NCBI GenBank assembly: GCA_001797335.1
Contig: MGPE01000009.1
Span: 4,090 to 68,089 of the forward strand
DNA length: 64,000 bases
Direction of reading: 5' to 3'
DNA from: Deltaproteobacteria bacterium GWA2_38_16
GTDB lineage: Bacteria; Bdellovibrionota; JACOXK01; 2-02-FULL-40-11
Shown here: piece after piece, positions 45,257 to 53,866 of the stretch
Layout: each line of letters starts with the position of its first letter
How positions within the stretch are numbered: the first letter of the stretch is position 1
The notes under the pieces: model-generated
Seen by the model: the letters and a program-made list of their open reading frames with translations, nothing else
Databases searched by the model: none
What the model was told of the DNA's origin: nothing
Program-made: the position numbers and the translations under genes

Positions 45257-46297
45257 ATGAAAAAAACACTCTTTATTTTCTCTTTCCTATGGTTTCTTTC
45301 CTCTCACCTGTCTTTGGCAGAGGAAGCGACAAAAACCGATGCTTCTTGTGAAGGCACTCCTGAAAAGGTAGTCGCCGAAGTCTATGGACGAAAAATCACC
45401 GAAGCCGAAGTTCAAAAGGAATTAAGCATTGATCTTTATGAACTTCAAAAAAATATTTATAGCCTAAAGAAACGAAAACTCGATGAAATGATCGGCAATA
45501 TTGTCTTAGAAAAAGAAGCCGCCCGTAAAAAAATCTCTGTCCAAGACCTTCTTGAAAAAGAAGTTCAACGAAATATTAAAAAAGTATCTGATAAAGATAT
45601 TGATAAATTTTATAACCAACAAAAAGAATATTTAAAAGGCACCAAAGAACAATACTCTGAAAGAATTAAAAGTTTTCTGCAAAATGAACGCTATAATGAA
45701 GCACTCCAAAAATACTTAGACCGGTTAAAAAATCAAGCCAGAGCTAAAGTATATTTAGATAAACCCGAACGTCCTAGAATTGCTTTAAATCTTACCCCTG
45801 CACCCTTGTATGGAAAAGAAAATGCTAAAGTAAAAATAGTAGAATTTTCTGATTTTGAATGCCCTTTTTGCAGTGGGTTAGTCAAAACTTTAGATAAAGT
45901 GCTCAAAAAATATGGGCATACCGTAAACTTAACTTTTAAAGCCTTCCCTTTGAGTCGTCATCCCAATGCACCGCTGGCGCATCAGGCTTCTTTGTGTGCA
46001 CATGACCAAGAAAAGTTTTGGCCTTATCATGATAAACTTTTTGAAAACCAACAGGCTTTGGATCGTACCAATCTTGAAAAACATGCAGAGTCCCTAAAGC
46101 TCGATATGACTAAATTTAAGCAATGCTTAGATAGTGGAGAAAAATTTGCCAAAGTCCAAAAAGAGATGTTGGAAGCTCAAGAAGCCGGGGTGAGATCCAC
46201 TCCCACACTTTTTGTAAATGGAAAAATTTTAGTAGGCAATCTCCCTCAAGAAGCCATTGAAGAAGTCATTAATGAAGAACTCGCCGCAAAGAAATAA
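45257..46297 (+). CDS. Periplasmic DsbA-like thiol oxidoreductase with SurA-N-like region
   Basis: 346 residues from ATG 45257. Signal peptide (MKKTLFIFSFLWFLSSHLSL, AEE), then a SurA-N/PpiC-type helical region with VVAEVYGRKITEAEVQKEL but no parvulin domain. A thioredoxin-fold domain from about residue 185 has KIVEFSDFECPFCSGL (CPFC at about 202-205) and a cis-Pro loop RSTPTLFVNGK. Resembles DsbG/BdbD-like thioredoxin_4 proteins that oxidise or isomerise disulfides. The fused chaperone-like region may present substrates. Confidence 0.85.
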   Translation: MKKTLFIFSFLWFLSSHLSLAEEATKTDASCEGTPEKVVAEVYGRKITEAEVQKELSIDLYELQKNIYSLKKRKLDEMIGNIVLEKEAARKKISVQDLLEKEVQRNIKKVSDKDIDKFYNQQKEYLKGTKEQYSERIKSFLQNERYNEALQKYLDRLKNQARAKVYLDKPERPRIALNLTPAPLYGKENAKVKIVEFSDFECPFCSGLVKTLDKVLKKYGHTVNLTFKAFPLSRHPNAPLAHQASLCAHDQEKFWPYHDKLFENQQALDRTNLEKHAESLKLDMTKFKQCLDSGEKFAKVQKEMLEAQEAGVRSTPTLFVNGKILVGNLPQEAIEEVINEELAAKK

Positions 46298-46312
46298 ACA
46301 CCCCAACCATAC

Positions 46313-46343
46313 TTGACTAGTCTGTCTAGGTATGAGATACTAC
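46313..46343 (+). promoter_or_regulatory. Promoter and operator-like palindrome of the toxin-antitoxin operon
   Basis: TTGACT (46313-46318), 17-bp spacer, GATACT (46336-46341), ending 6 nt before the ATG at 46348. GTATGAGATAC, with 4-bp arms around GAG (46330-46340), overlaps the -10 box, a usual place for autorepression by the antitoxin. Confidence 0.55.
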
Positions 46344-46347
46344 TGTC

Positions 46348-46608
46348 ATGGCCAGAAATTATTCTATTTATGAAGCTAAAGCACACTTAAGTAAGCTGCT
46401 TCGCATTGTAAAGCAGGGGCATACGGTAACCGTATCTGAACGAGGAAAACCGATTGCAAAAGTTATTCCCATTTCTGAGGGAGAATCTGCTCTCAAGCGA
46501 CTTAAAAATCTAGAAGAATGTGGCCTACTCATTCGCGCCAAATCCAAAACGTTTCCTAAGGGGACCAAAGTTTTAGGTGGCCTCGAAAGATTCCTGGAAG
46601 ATCGATGA
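46348..46608 (+). CDS. Antitoxin of the Phd/YefM family
   Basis: 86 residues. NYSIYEAKAHLSKLLRIVKQ and TVSERGKPIAKVIP match the Phd/YefM DNA-binding fold. The C-terminal tail, LIRAKSKTFPKGTKVLGGLE onward, would neutralise the toxin. It overlaps the toxin gene by 4 bp. No ribosome site precedes the ATG, consistent with a leaderless transcript. Confidence 0.88.
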   Translation: MARNYSIYEAKAHLSKLLRIVKQGHTVTVSERGKPIAKVIPISEGESALKRLKNLEECGLLIRAKSKTFPKGTKVLGGLERFLEDR

Positions 46609-46994
46609 ACGTCCTCTATTGTGATAGCTCAGCCATCGTCTGCCTTTTACTCGAAGAAGAAGCCCATGCTACCTATCGTCAATATCTTAAAAAGGCAGAT
46701 GAAATTATCAGCTCCAATTTGATTGAGGCTGAAATTCTAGCAGTTGCAACCCGAGAAAAAATAAATCCATCGAAAGCTTCCCTATTTATTGAACCTATCA
46801 CCATGATTACACCTGATCGAAGCCTTGCACTGGAGTATCAACAAATTTTTAAAATAGACTATTGTAGAGGCGCAGATGCTTATCATTTAGCCTGTGCATT
46901 ATATTTAGATCCTCGCGCCAAAGAACTTCTTTTCTTAACAGCAGATCAACGTCAAAAAAAAATTGCACATAAGTTGGGTTTTCAAACCATTTAG
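46605..46994 (+). CDS. vapC: VapC-type PIN-domain ribonuclease toxin
   Basis: 129 residues. PIN-domain acidic residues are seen at Asp7 (LYCDSSAIV), Glu41/Glu43 (IEAEILAV), Asp91 (GADAYHLACALYL) and Asp114 (LTADQR). VapC toxins cleave tRNA or rRNA when freed from the antitoxin. The stop codon overlaps that of the convergent hydrolase gene by 4 bp. Confidence 0.9.
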   Translation: MNVLYCDSSAIVCLLLEEEAHATYRQYLKKADEIISSNLIEAEILAVATREKINPSKASLFIEPITMITPDRSLALEYQQIFKIDYCRGADAYHLACALYLDPRAKELLFLTADQRQKKIAHKLGFQTI

Positions 46995-47896
46995 TCCGCA
47001 CGCCTCATTAAATAAGCAAAAATAGCATCGGTTAAATGATAGCGAAAAGAGGATGGGGTATTGCTAGATGGCGATTCTAAGACCGTATCGGCATGATCGG
47101 CATCTATAATTCCCAAATCTGTTCCCACATTTAATAGTTTTTGCCGCTGAACTGTTACCATTCCATCATTGTCACCAAAAGTATCTAAATATTTTGCTCC
47201 CCAACCAATTCCAATAGACATCCCTACTTTTTGGCTGGTTCGTAAAAAATAAATAGGGACGGGATGCCTGGCTAAAGCATCAATAACCTCTTTAGAAAAA
47301 ATTCGATCAGACTCGTACGTGGTTAGGGATTTTAACCCTTCTTCCCCAAAAGGGAAAAAATTAACCAAAGAATTTTTCTCTTCGGCTCGGGAAGGATCCC
47401 CCATAAAAAAATCAGCTATTTCACTTCCAAAAGCAGCTTGAATCGTAAGCACAGCGGCTATCATCTGAGAAGTTTTTTGAGGTTCATGATACAGCATCTT
47501 TAAAACTTCCGGCCCTCCCTTGCTATGAGCCATCATGATGAGTTTTTTATGATGTCTTTCATAAATTTCTTGGCTTTGTTTGAGAAGAATTCCTGCATTT
47601 TCTTCAACAGAATTGCTTGAACTGGGTCTTAAAATATAGACTTCCTCACCGGGAACATATTCTTTTAATCGATCACGATTATCTCCAAAATATCGGCCCA
47701 TCCAACCGGCTCCTTCATTTAAAAAGCCAGTCACAAATATCCACACATAACGCTGACTAATTTCCTTATCTTCTTCCGTAATTTCTAAAGATCCTTTTTG
47801 GGCATTTTCATATAATTTTTGAAAGTCAGGCGTTTTTTCTTGTGCCACCAAAGTCACACTTAAAAGCAATATAAAAATACACACGAATTTATTCAT
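46991..47896 (-). CDS. Secreted alpha/beta-hydrolase, lipase-like
   Basis: 301 residues from ATG 47896. Signal peptide MNKFVCIFILLLSVTLVAQE. Nucleophile elbow AHSKGG with Ser125, acid region FGDNDGMVTV, and His in DADHADTV near the C-terminus form a plausible triad. Substrate unknown; lipid or ester cleavage in the periplasm or outside is likely. A longer start at 47935 would begin inside the divergent promoter region. Confidence 0.72.
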   Translation of the reverse strand: MNKFVCIFILLLSVTLVAQEKTPDFQKLYENAQKGSLEITEEDKEISQRYVWIFVTGFLNEGAGWMGRYFGDNRDRLKEYVPGEEVYILRPSSSNSVEENAGILLKQSQEIYERHHKKLIMMAHSKGGPEVLKMLYHEPQKTSQMIAAVLTIQAAFGSEIADFFMGDPSRAEEKNSLVNFFPFGEEGLKSLTTYESDRIFSKEVIDALARHPVPIYFLRTSQKVGMSIGIGWGAKYLDTFGDNDGMVTVQRQKLLNVGTDLGIIDADHADTVLESPSSNTPSSFRYHLTDAIFAYLMRRAD

Positions 47897-47903
47897 CCCG
47901 GGC

Positions 47904-47932
47904 ATCTTACTTTTAGTGAACTTCATTGACAA
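47904..47932 (-). promoter_or_regulatory. Promoter of the hydrolase gene
   Basis: Minus strand: TTGTCA (47932-47927), 17-bp spacer, TAAGAT (47909-47904), 7 nt before the ATG. The -35 box overlaps a consensus TTGACA on the plus strand (47926-47931) pointing toward nuoA. Confidence 0.5.
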
Positions 47933-47980
47933 CATTTTTTACTTACGTTACATCCGGAGGAAGAGGCCAAAGAAATACCC

Positions 47981-48412
47981 ATGTATACGCAATTTACAAC
48001 CATTCTTCTCTTCTTAATCATTGGTGCTTGTATGGTTCCTCTTATTCTTTTGGTAGGCCGATATCTCCGCCCGGCCAATCCGGATCCTAAAAAACTATCT
48101 ACCTATGAGTGCGGGGAACTTCCTAAAGGAAACTCTTGGGTTCAATTTAATTTACGATTTTATGTGATCGCCATTTTATTTTTGATTTTTGATGTTGAAA
48201 TTGCCTTTATGTTTCCAGTGGCTGTAACATTTCGTCAATGGGTTACTTCTTCTCAAGCCAAAGGAGTGCTCATTTTTAGTGAAATTATTCTTTTTATTGC
48301 TATTTTACTAATTGGATTTGTCTACGCCTGGACAAAAGGCGATTTTGAATGGATTAAGGGTTTACAAAAAAAACAAATAGATCCCCGCTTTCGCGGGGAT
48401 GACTTAAAATGA
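47981..48412 (+). CDS. nuoA: NADH-quinone oxidoreductase subunit A (copy 1)
   Basis: 143 residues, three membrane helices. DPKKLSTYECGELPKGNSWV is the conserved cytoplasmic loop of NuoA, and FLIFDVEIAFMFPVAV marks the second helix. The tail, DPRFRGDDLK at 134-143, is encoded by a REP hairpin. It leads an operon containing only membrane-arm genes. Overlaps nuoH by 4 bp. Confidence 0.93.
   Translation: MYTQFTTILLFLIIGACMVPLILLVGRYLRPANPDPKKLSTYECGELPKGNSWVQFNLRFYVIAILFLIFDVEIAFMFPVAVTFRQWVTSSQAKGVLIFSEIILFIAILLIGFVYAWTKGDFEWIKGLQKKQIDPRFRGDDLK
48381..48400. repeat. REP-like perfect hairpin at the nuoA-nuoH junction
   Basis: ATCCCCGC/GCGGGGAT with a TTTC loop, read in frame as the NuoA tail and ending 8 nt before the nuoH ATG. 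Confidence 0.85.
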
Positions 48413-49515
48413 CATCACTTCCTGAATTTTTAAAAGAATTATTTGAATCTTGGCCTCTCCTAGGAATCTTACCGGTTTGGTTTTATAGTATTGTGGCTAT
48501 TTTTGGTCTTCTTTTTCTCTTTTTATTTCCCTTTGCCGGAGTGGCTGTTTACGTTGAACGAAAAATTGCAGGAGATATTCAAGCCCGCATTGGTCCCAAT
48601 GTGGTTGGCCCCTATGGAATCTTGCAGTGGATTGCCGATGCATTAAAACTTCTTCTTAAAGAAGATATTATTCCTACCAACGCTGATAAAAAACTTTTTA
48701 TTCTTTCTCCCATGCTTATTTTTATAAGTGGTGCCTGTGCCTATGCCGTTATTCCTTTTGCTGATAATGTTATTTTGGCCAATCTCAATATTGGTATCTT
48801 TTATCTCCTGGCTATTACCTCTATGGTTACTTTGGGACTTATCTTAGGAGGATGGGCATCCAATAACAAATGGTCTCTCTTGGGGGGACTTCGAGCCGCT
48901 GCCCAGGTAGTTTCTTATGAAATCCCTGTTGCTTTAAGTATTTTAACCGTTGTTTTGGTCACGGGAACTTTGGACATGGCTCAAATTGTAAAAATGCAAG
49001 GCCCTTTTTACTGGAATATTTTTCATAACCCCTTCTTATTTATTTCAGCCTGTATCTATTATATAGCAGCTCTGGCAGAAGCTAATCGAACCCCTTTTGA
49101 TATCCCAGAAGCAGATTCGGAACTGGTTTCAGGCTATAATACTGAATATAGTGGCATGCGATTTGCCATCTTTTTTCTCATTGAATACGCTGAGTGCTTT
49201 ATTATTTGTGCGGTTGCAACCACTCTCTTTTTAGGAGGGTGGCATCTTCCCTTTTTTGATCTTTCCTCCTTAACCTTGGGACTTCGAATTCCTCTTCAAA
49301 TCATGGTCTTTATGACAAAATCTATTCTACTACTCCTTACGATGATGTGGATTCGTTGGACATTACCTCGGTATCGGGTGGATCAGCTGATGAAACTTTG
49401 TTGGGAAGTGTTTGTTCCCTTTTCTTTTGCCTGTCTTATTGGAACTGCCTTTTGGATGGTGCTATTTAAAGGAAAAGGAATTCCTGAACTTATTTTGGGA
49501 TTATTTGTATCATGA
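48409..49515 (+). CDS. nuoH: NADH-quinone oxidoreductase subunit H
   Basis: 368-residue membrane subunit forming the quinone channel and joining both arms of complex I. AVYVERKIAGDIQARIGPNV and the loop AEANRTPFDIPEADSELVSG, then YNTEYSG, are diagnostic. Eight or nine helices. Overlaps nuoJ by 4 bp. Normally nuoI follows, but it is absent here. Confidence 0.96.
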   Translation: MTSLPEFLKELFESWPLLGILPVWFYSIVAIFGLLFLFLFPFAGVAVYVERKIAGDIQARIGPNVVGPYGILQWIADALKLLLKEDIIPTNADKKLFILSPMLIFISGACAYAVIPFADNVILANLNIGIFYLLAITSMVTLGLILGGWASNNKWSLLGGLRAAAQVVSYEIPVALSILTVVLVTGTLDMAQIVKMQGPFYWNIFHNPFLFISACIYYIAALAEANRTPFDIPEADSELVSGYNTEYSGMRFAIFFLIEYAECFIICAVATTLFLGGWHLPFFDLSSLTLGLRIPLQIMVFMTKSILLLLTMMWIRWTLPRYRVDQLMKLCWEVFVPFSFACLIGTAFWMVLFKGKGIPELILGLFVS

Positions 49516-50006
49516 CTTCATACGATAGTTTATTTTATGTATTTGCCGCTGTGACTATCATTCCAGCCATTGTCACTGTTTTTCATCCCAATATCCTCTA
49601 TGCTGCCTTGTCTTTATTTGGTTCTTTTTTTGGCGTTGCAGGAATTTATGTACTTTTAGGAGCAGATTTTATCGCTGCCACTCAAGTTTTAATTTATGTA
49701 GGGGGCATTCTAGTTCTTATTTTATTTGCCGTTATGCTTTCTAAAAATATTTATGGAATGACCTTTCAAGATGAAAAAAAGAAAAAAATACTCCCTACCC
49801 TCTTTGGTATATTGCTCTTGGGATTTCTCATTAAACTCATTACAACGGTTCACTGGAACACAACTCTTTCAGAAGAAGGTCCCCTTCCCACGACTGCAGC
49901 TTTAGGAAATTTACTATTAACAGAGTATCTACTGCCATTTGAACTGGCTTCTGTTTTATTGTTAGCGGCTTTAATTGGAGCCATCATTTTAGCGAGGAGC
50001 AAATGA
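49512..50006 (+). CDS. nuoJ: NADH-quinone oxidoreductase subunit J
   Basis: 164 residues, five membrane helices. NILYAALSLFGSFFGVAGIY and ATQVLIYVGGILVLILFAVM are the NuoJ signature. Overlaps nuoK by 4 bp. Confidence 0.94.
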   Translation: MTSYDSLFYVFAAVTIIPAIVTVFHPNILYAALSLFGSFFGVAGIYVLLGADFIAATQVLIYVGGILVLILFAVMLSKNIYGMTFQDEKKKKILPTLFGILLLGFLIKLITTVHWNTTLSEEGPLPTTAALGNLLLTEYLLPFELASVLLLAALIGAIILARSK

Positions 50007-50311
50007 CCGTCGAACTACACCACTACTTAATTTTATCTTCTATCTTGTTTGTACTTGGTATTATTGGGATTATTTCTCGGAAAAATTCTATTGGAATTTT
50101 GATGGGCATTGAACTCGTGATGAATGCCTGTGGAATTAACTTTGTGGCCTTTTCAAAATACATTGCTTCTGACTTTTCAGGACAAATTTTTGCCTTATTC
50201 ATTTTTGTCATTGCCGCTGCAGAAGTGGTCGTAGCATTGGCCATTGTGCTAAGAATTTACCAAAATAAAGCAACCATCGATATTGAAGAGGTTAAAGATT
50301 TAAAATGCTAG
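50003..50311 (+). CDS. nuoK: NADH-quinone oxidoreductase subunit K
   Basis: 102 residues, three helices with the conserved membrane Glu in MGIELVMNACGINFVAF and in AAAEVVVALAIVLRIYQ. Overlaps nuoL by 7 bp. Confidence 0.95.
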   Translation: MTVELHHYLILSSILFVLGIIGIISRKNSIGILMGIELVMNACGINFVAFSKYIASDFSGQIFALFIFVIAAAEVVVALAIVLRIYQNKATIDIEEVKDLKC

Positions 50312-52299
50312 ATCCTTTTATTGTAAAACTTTTCCCAACTTTAGACCCTATGCTTGTTATTATTTCGGCCATTCTTTTTTCTCCTTTGGTAGGTTTTGTA
50401 ATTCAATTTTTTATGGGGGAAAAGCTCTTTCGAAAAGGCGATTGGGTATCTCTAGGCGCTATTTTTATTTCTTGGGTTTTAACTCTCTTTTTATTTTCAG
50501 ATTTTGTACACTCCCAAAACGCCCATTTTAAGTGGGTCATGTCTTGGCCATGGATTGCTTTACCCAGTTTTTCTTTAGGAATGGGAATCCTTTTAGACAG
50601 CACTACTATTCTCATGCTTTTGGTCATTACAACGGTAAGCTTTCTCGTTCATCTTTATTCCACCGGATACATGCAGGGGGATCCCAGATATAGTCGTTTT
50701 TTTGCTTATCTTTCTTTCTTTTCTTTTTCGATGATTGGGCTTGTGCTTTCAGATAATCTTTTTGCTCTTTATGTTTTCTGGGAATTGGTTGGACTTTCTT
50801 CTTATCTTCTCATTGGTTTTTGGTTTGAAAAACCTTCTGCTGCCAATGCCAGTAAAAAAGCATTTATTGTCACGCGCGTTGGGGATGTAGGAATGTTTAT
50901 TGGAATTTTAATTATCTTTTTTCAAACCAATGGACTTTTAAAATTTGAAGATATTTTTTCTTTTCTTTCCAAAAGTTCTTTTAACGGTGAATTTTTGGGT
51001 CTTTCTCTTCTAACGTTGGCGGGACTATGCATTTTTATGGGTGCTGTTGGAAAATCGGCCCAATTTCCCCTTCACATTTGGCTCCCAGATGCCATGGAAG
51101 GCCCCACGCCTGTTTCTGCTCTGATTCATGCGGCTACAATGGTGGCAGCAGGAGTTTATCTGGTTACCCGCATGTTTCCTTTTTTTACCCCAGAAGCTTT
51201 AACCTGCATTGCCTATGTAGGCGCCTTTACCGCTATTTTTTCAGCTACGATGGCCTTAACCCATAACGATATTAAAAAAGTATTGGCTTATTCGACGGTC
51301 AGTCAGCTGGGATATATGATGATGGGCCTAGGTGTTGGGGCAACCATAGCCGGATTTTTTCATTTGGTCACACATGCTGCTTTTAAAGCATGCCTCTTTT
51401 TATGTTCAGGAAGTGTTATTCATGCACTTCACACGCAGGATTTAAGAGAAATGGGGGGACTTCGCAAAAAAATGCCCATTACATTTGTCACCATGCTCAT
51501 TGCTACATTGGCCATTTCAGGCGTTCCTCTTTTTTCTGGCTTTGTTAGTAAAGACATGATTTTGGGAGGAACACTTTCTTTTGTCTCCAATCATCCAAAT
51601 CACTTTTTAATCCCCATTTTTGGATTTTCCGCTGCGGCTTTAACGGCCTTTTACATGTTTAGACTTATTTTTATGACTTTCTTTGGCACCGCTCGCGACT
51701 CCAAAAAATTTGAACATGCACATGAAAGCCCTTTTAATATGACGCTTCCTTTAATTATTTTAAGTCTTTCATCTTTTGCCATTGTATTTACGCCCCTTCA
51801 TTTTTGGATTGAACAAGAAGAAATACCTGAAAACATACATCATCTGGCCACCGTTCTTTCTCTTTTTGTGGCTGGAAGTGGCATTTTACTTTCATATCTT
51901 ATGTATATGAAAAAAGTTTTAAACCCTGACACTCTGGCTCAACGTTTTAAATATATCTATAACACCCTCATCCACCTTTATTGGATTGATGAACTCTATG
52001 AATGGGCTATTTTAAATAATGTCGTTCGTCTGAATAATCTTTTAGCTCATTTTGATAACCGAGTTATTGATCAAGTGATGGTGGATGGCTGGGCTCCCGT
52101 GACCATTCAAACATCAAGAGGTTCTGGCAATTTTGATAATCGAGTTATTGATGAGCTCTTAGTCGATGGGACAGGACAAATGGTGGGAGCTTCAGGGAAA
52201 CAAACGGTAAAAATTCAAACTGGGAAAGTGCAACAATATATTTTGGTAGGACTAGGGTCTGTCTGTGTATTATTAATTCTACTAACGCTTATTTTATGA
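50305..52299 (+). CDS. nuoL: NADH-quinone oxidoreductase subunit L
   Basis: 664 residues. Mrp-type antiporter-like proton channel with WELVGLSSYLLIGFW, GAVGKSAQFPLHIWLPDAME, PVSALIHAATMVAAGVYL and KKVLAYSTVSQLGYM. Near the C-terminus, before the anchor helix (QTGKVQQYILVGLG), a motif FDNRVID...VDG occurs twice (583-596 and 610-623). Confidence 0.96.
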   Translation: MLDPFIVKLFPTLDPMLVIISAILFSPLVGFVIQFFMGEKLFRKGDWVSLGAIFISWVLTLFLFSDFVHSQNAHFKWVMSWPWIALPSFSLGMGILLDSTTILMLLVITTVSFLVHLYSTGYMQGDPRYSRFFAYLSFFSFSMIGLVLSDNLFALYVFWELVGLSSYLLIGFWFEKPSAANASKKAFIVTRVGDVGMFIGILIIFFQTNGLLKFEDIFSFLSKSSFNGEFLGLSLLTLAGLCIFMGAVGKSAQFPLHIWLPDAMEGPTPVSALIHAATMVAAGVYLVTRMFPFFTPEALTCIAYVGAFTAIFSATMALTHNDIKKVLAYSTVSQLGYMMMGLGVGATIAGFFHLVTHAAFKACLFLCSGSVIHALHTQDLREMGGLRKKMPITFVTMLIATLAISGVPLFSGFVSKDMILGGTLSFVSNHPNHFLIPIFGFSAAALTAFYMFRLIFMTFFGTARDSKKFEHAHESPFNMTLPLIILSLSSFAIVFTPLHFWIEQEEIPENIHHLATVLSLFVAGSGILLSYLMYMKKVLNPDTLAQRFKYIYNTLIHLYWIDELYEWAILNNVVRLNNLLAHFDNRVIDQVMVDGWAPVTIQTSRGSGNFDNRVIDELLVDGTGQMVGASGKQTVKIQTGKVQQYILVGLGSVCVLLILLTLIL

Positions 52300-52309
52300 G
52301 GAGAGATAT

Positions 52310-53863
52310 ATGACATTGCCAAATATCATCATGGATCATTTACTGACAGGAATCGTCTTTTTACCTGTTATAGGAATATTAATTATCTTACTGCTCCCCA
52401 GCAATCGTCCTTCTCTCATCCGCTGGACATCAGCAGCATTCACGTTTCTCCCCTTATGCATCGCTGCAGAACTTTTTTTACTTTTTAATCGCAATGAAGC
52501 TGGCTTTCAATTTGTAGAAAAATTTTCTTGGATCCCCACTTTTAATATCCATTATTATATCGGAACCGATGGTCTTTCCATCACCATGCTTTTATTGACA
52601 GCACTTCTTTCTTTCCTTTGTGTTTTTGCCTCGTGGGGTATTACTCAAGGTGTAAAAGGCTACTTTACAATGTTTCTTCTCTTAGAAGCCGGCATGATGG
52701 GTGTGTTTGTTGCCCTTGATTTTTTCCTTTTTTATATTTTTTGGGAACTCATGCTTTTGCCTATGTATTTTCTCATTGGCATTTGGGGAGGTCCTAAAAA
52801 AGAATATGCTGCTATTAAATTCTTTTTATATACCCTCTTTGGTTCTGTCTTAATGCTCGTTGTCATGTTAGCCTTTTATTTTTACTCTGATCCGCATACG
52901 TTTGATTTAGTAGAACTGGCTAGGCCTGGAATCTTAAAAATAAAAGATTTAACCATTTTTGGATTGCCTATCACCATTGCTCTTTTTAAAAAGATTTTAT
53001 TTATTCTTCTTTTTATTGGCTTTGCGATTAAAGTCCCTATTTTCCCTTTTCATACATGGTTACCGCTGGCCCACGTAGAAGCTCCTACTCCGATTTCAGT
53101 AATTCTTGCCGGAGTGCTTTTAAAAATGGGTGCTTATGGACTGCTTCGAATTAGTTTTCCTATTTTACCCCAAGAAACCTATTGGTTTTCTTATGCCTTG
53201 GCCATTTTAGGACTTATTAATATTGTTTATGGTGCTTTTTGTGCGATGGCTCAAATTACGCTTCCTCAAGAAAAAGGAGGCAATGATTGGAAAAAACTCA
53301 TTGCCTATTCTTCCATTAACCACATGGGCTACGTGCTTTTAGGAATGGCCGCCTTTACCGTTGAAGGAATCAATGGGGCTGTCTTTCAAATGTTTAACCA
53401 CGGCATTACTACCGGCATGCTCTTTCTATTAGTAGGCGTCATTTACGATCGTGTTCACCATAGACGCATTGATGGATTTGGTGGGCTTCGAGTTAAAGCT
53501 CCTATTTACACATCGATTGTTGCTCTGGCTTTTTTTGCTTCTTTAGGACTTCCTGGCCTTTCAAGTTTTATTTCAGAAGCGTTGGTCTTTTTAGGATCTT
53601 TTAAAGTCTATCCATCTCTCACCATTCTAGCCACGATTGGTATTCTCATTAATGCTGCTTTTTTCCTGTGGGTTTTACAAAAAATATTCTTAGGGCCTCT
53701 GAATACTACGTATAAAGATCTCTCTGATATTAATTTTAGAGAGCTCGTTACCCTAGTTCCTTTAGCCGTATTGGTCATTTTTTTAGGGGTTTTTCCGATG
53801 CCTATTTTAGATTTAATGAAAATAACTTTAGATAAACTTTTAACCGTTATTCAATCTGTGTAA
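52310..53863 (+). CDS. nuoM: NADH-quinone oxidoreductase subunit M
   Basis: 517 residues. Antiporter-like proton channel with FWELMLLPMYFLIGIWGG, KVPIFPFHTWLPLAHVEAPT and AYSSINHMGYVLLGMA. A GAGGAGAG ribosome site precedes the ATG, in a 10-nt gap after nuoL. Confidence 0.96.
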   Translation: MTLPNIIMDHLLTGIVFLPVIGILIILLLPSNRPSLIRWTSAAFTFLPLCIAAELFLLFNRNEAGFQFVEKFSWIPTFNIHYYIGTDGLSITMLLLTALLSFLCVFASWGITQGVKGYFTMFLLLEAGMMGVFVALDFFLFYIFWELMLLPMYFLIGIWGGPKKEYAAIKFFLYTLFGSVLMLVVMLAFYFYSDPHTFDLVELARPGILKIKDLTIFGLPITIALFKKILFILLFIGFAIKVPIFPFHTWLPLAHVEAPTPISVILAGVLLKMGAYGLLRISFPILPQETYWFSYALAILGLINIVYGAFCAMAQITLPQEKGGNDWKKLIAYSSINHMGYVLLGMAAFTVEGINGAVFQMFNHGITTGMLFLLVGVIYDRVHHRRIDGFGGLRVKAPIYTSIVALAFFASLGLPGLSSFISEALVFLGSFKVYPSLTILATIGILINAAFFLWVLQKIFLGPLNTTYKDLSDINFRELVTLVPLAVLVIFLGVFPMPILDLMKITLDKLLTVIQSV

Positions 53864-53866
53864 ATA

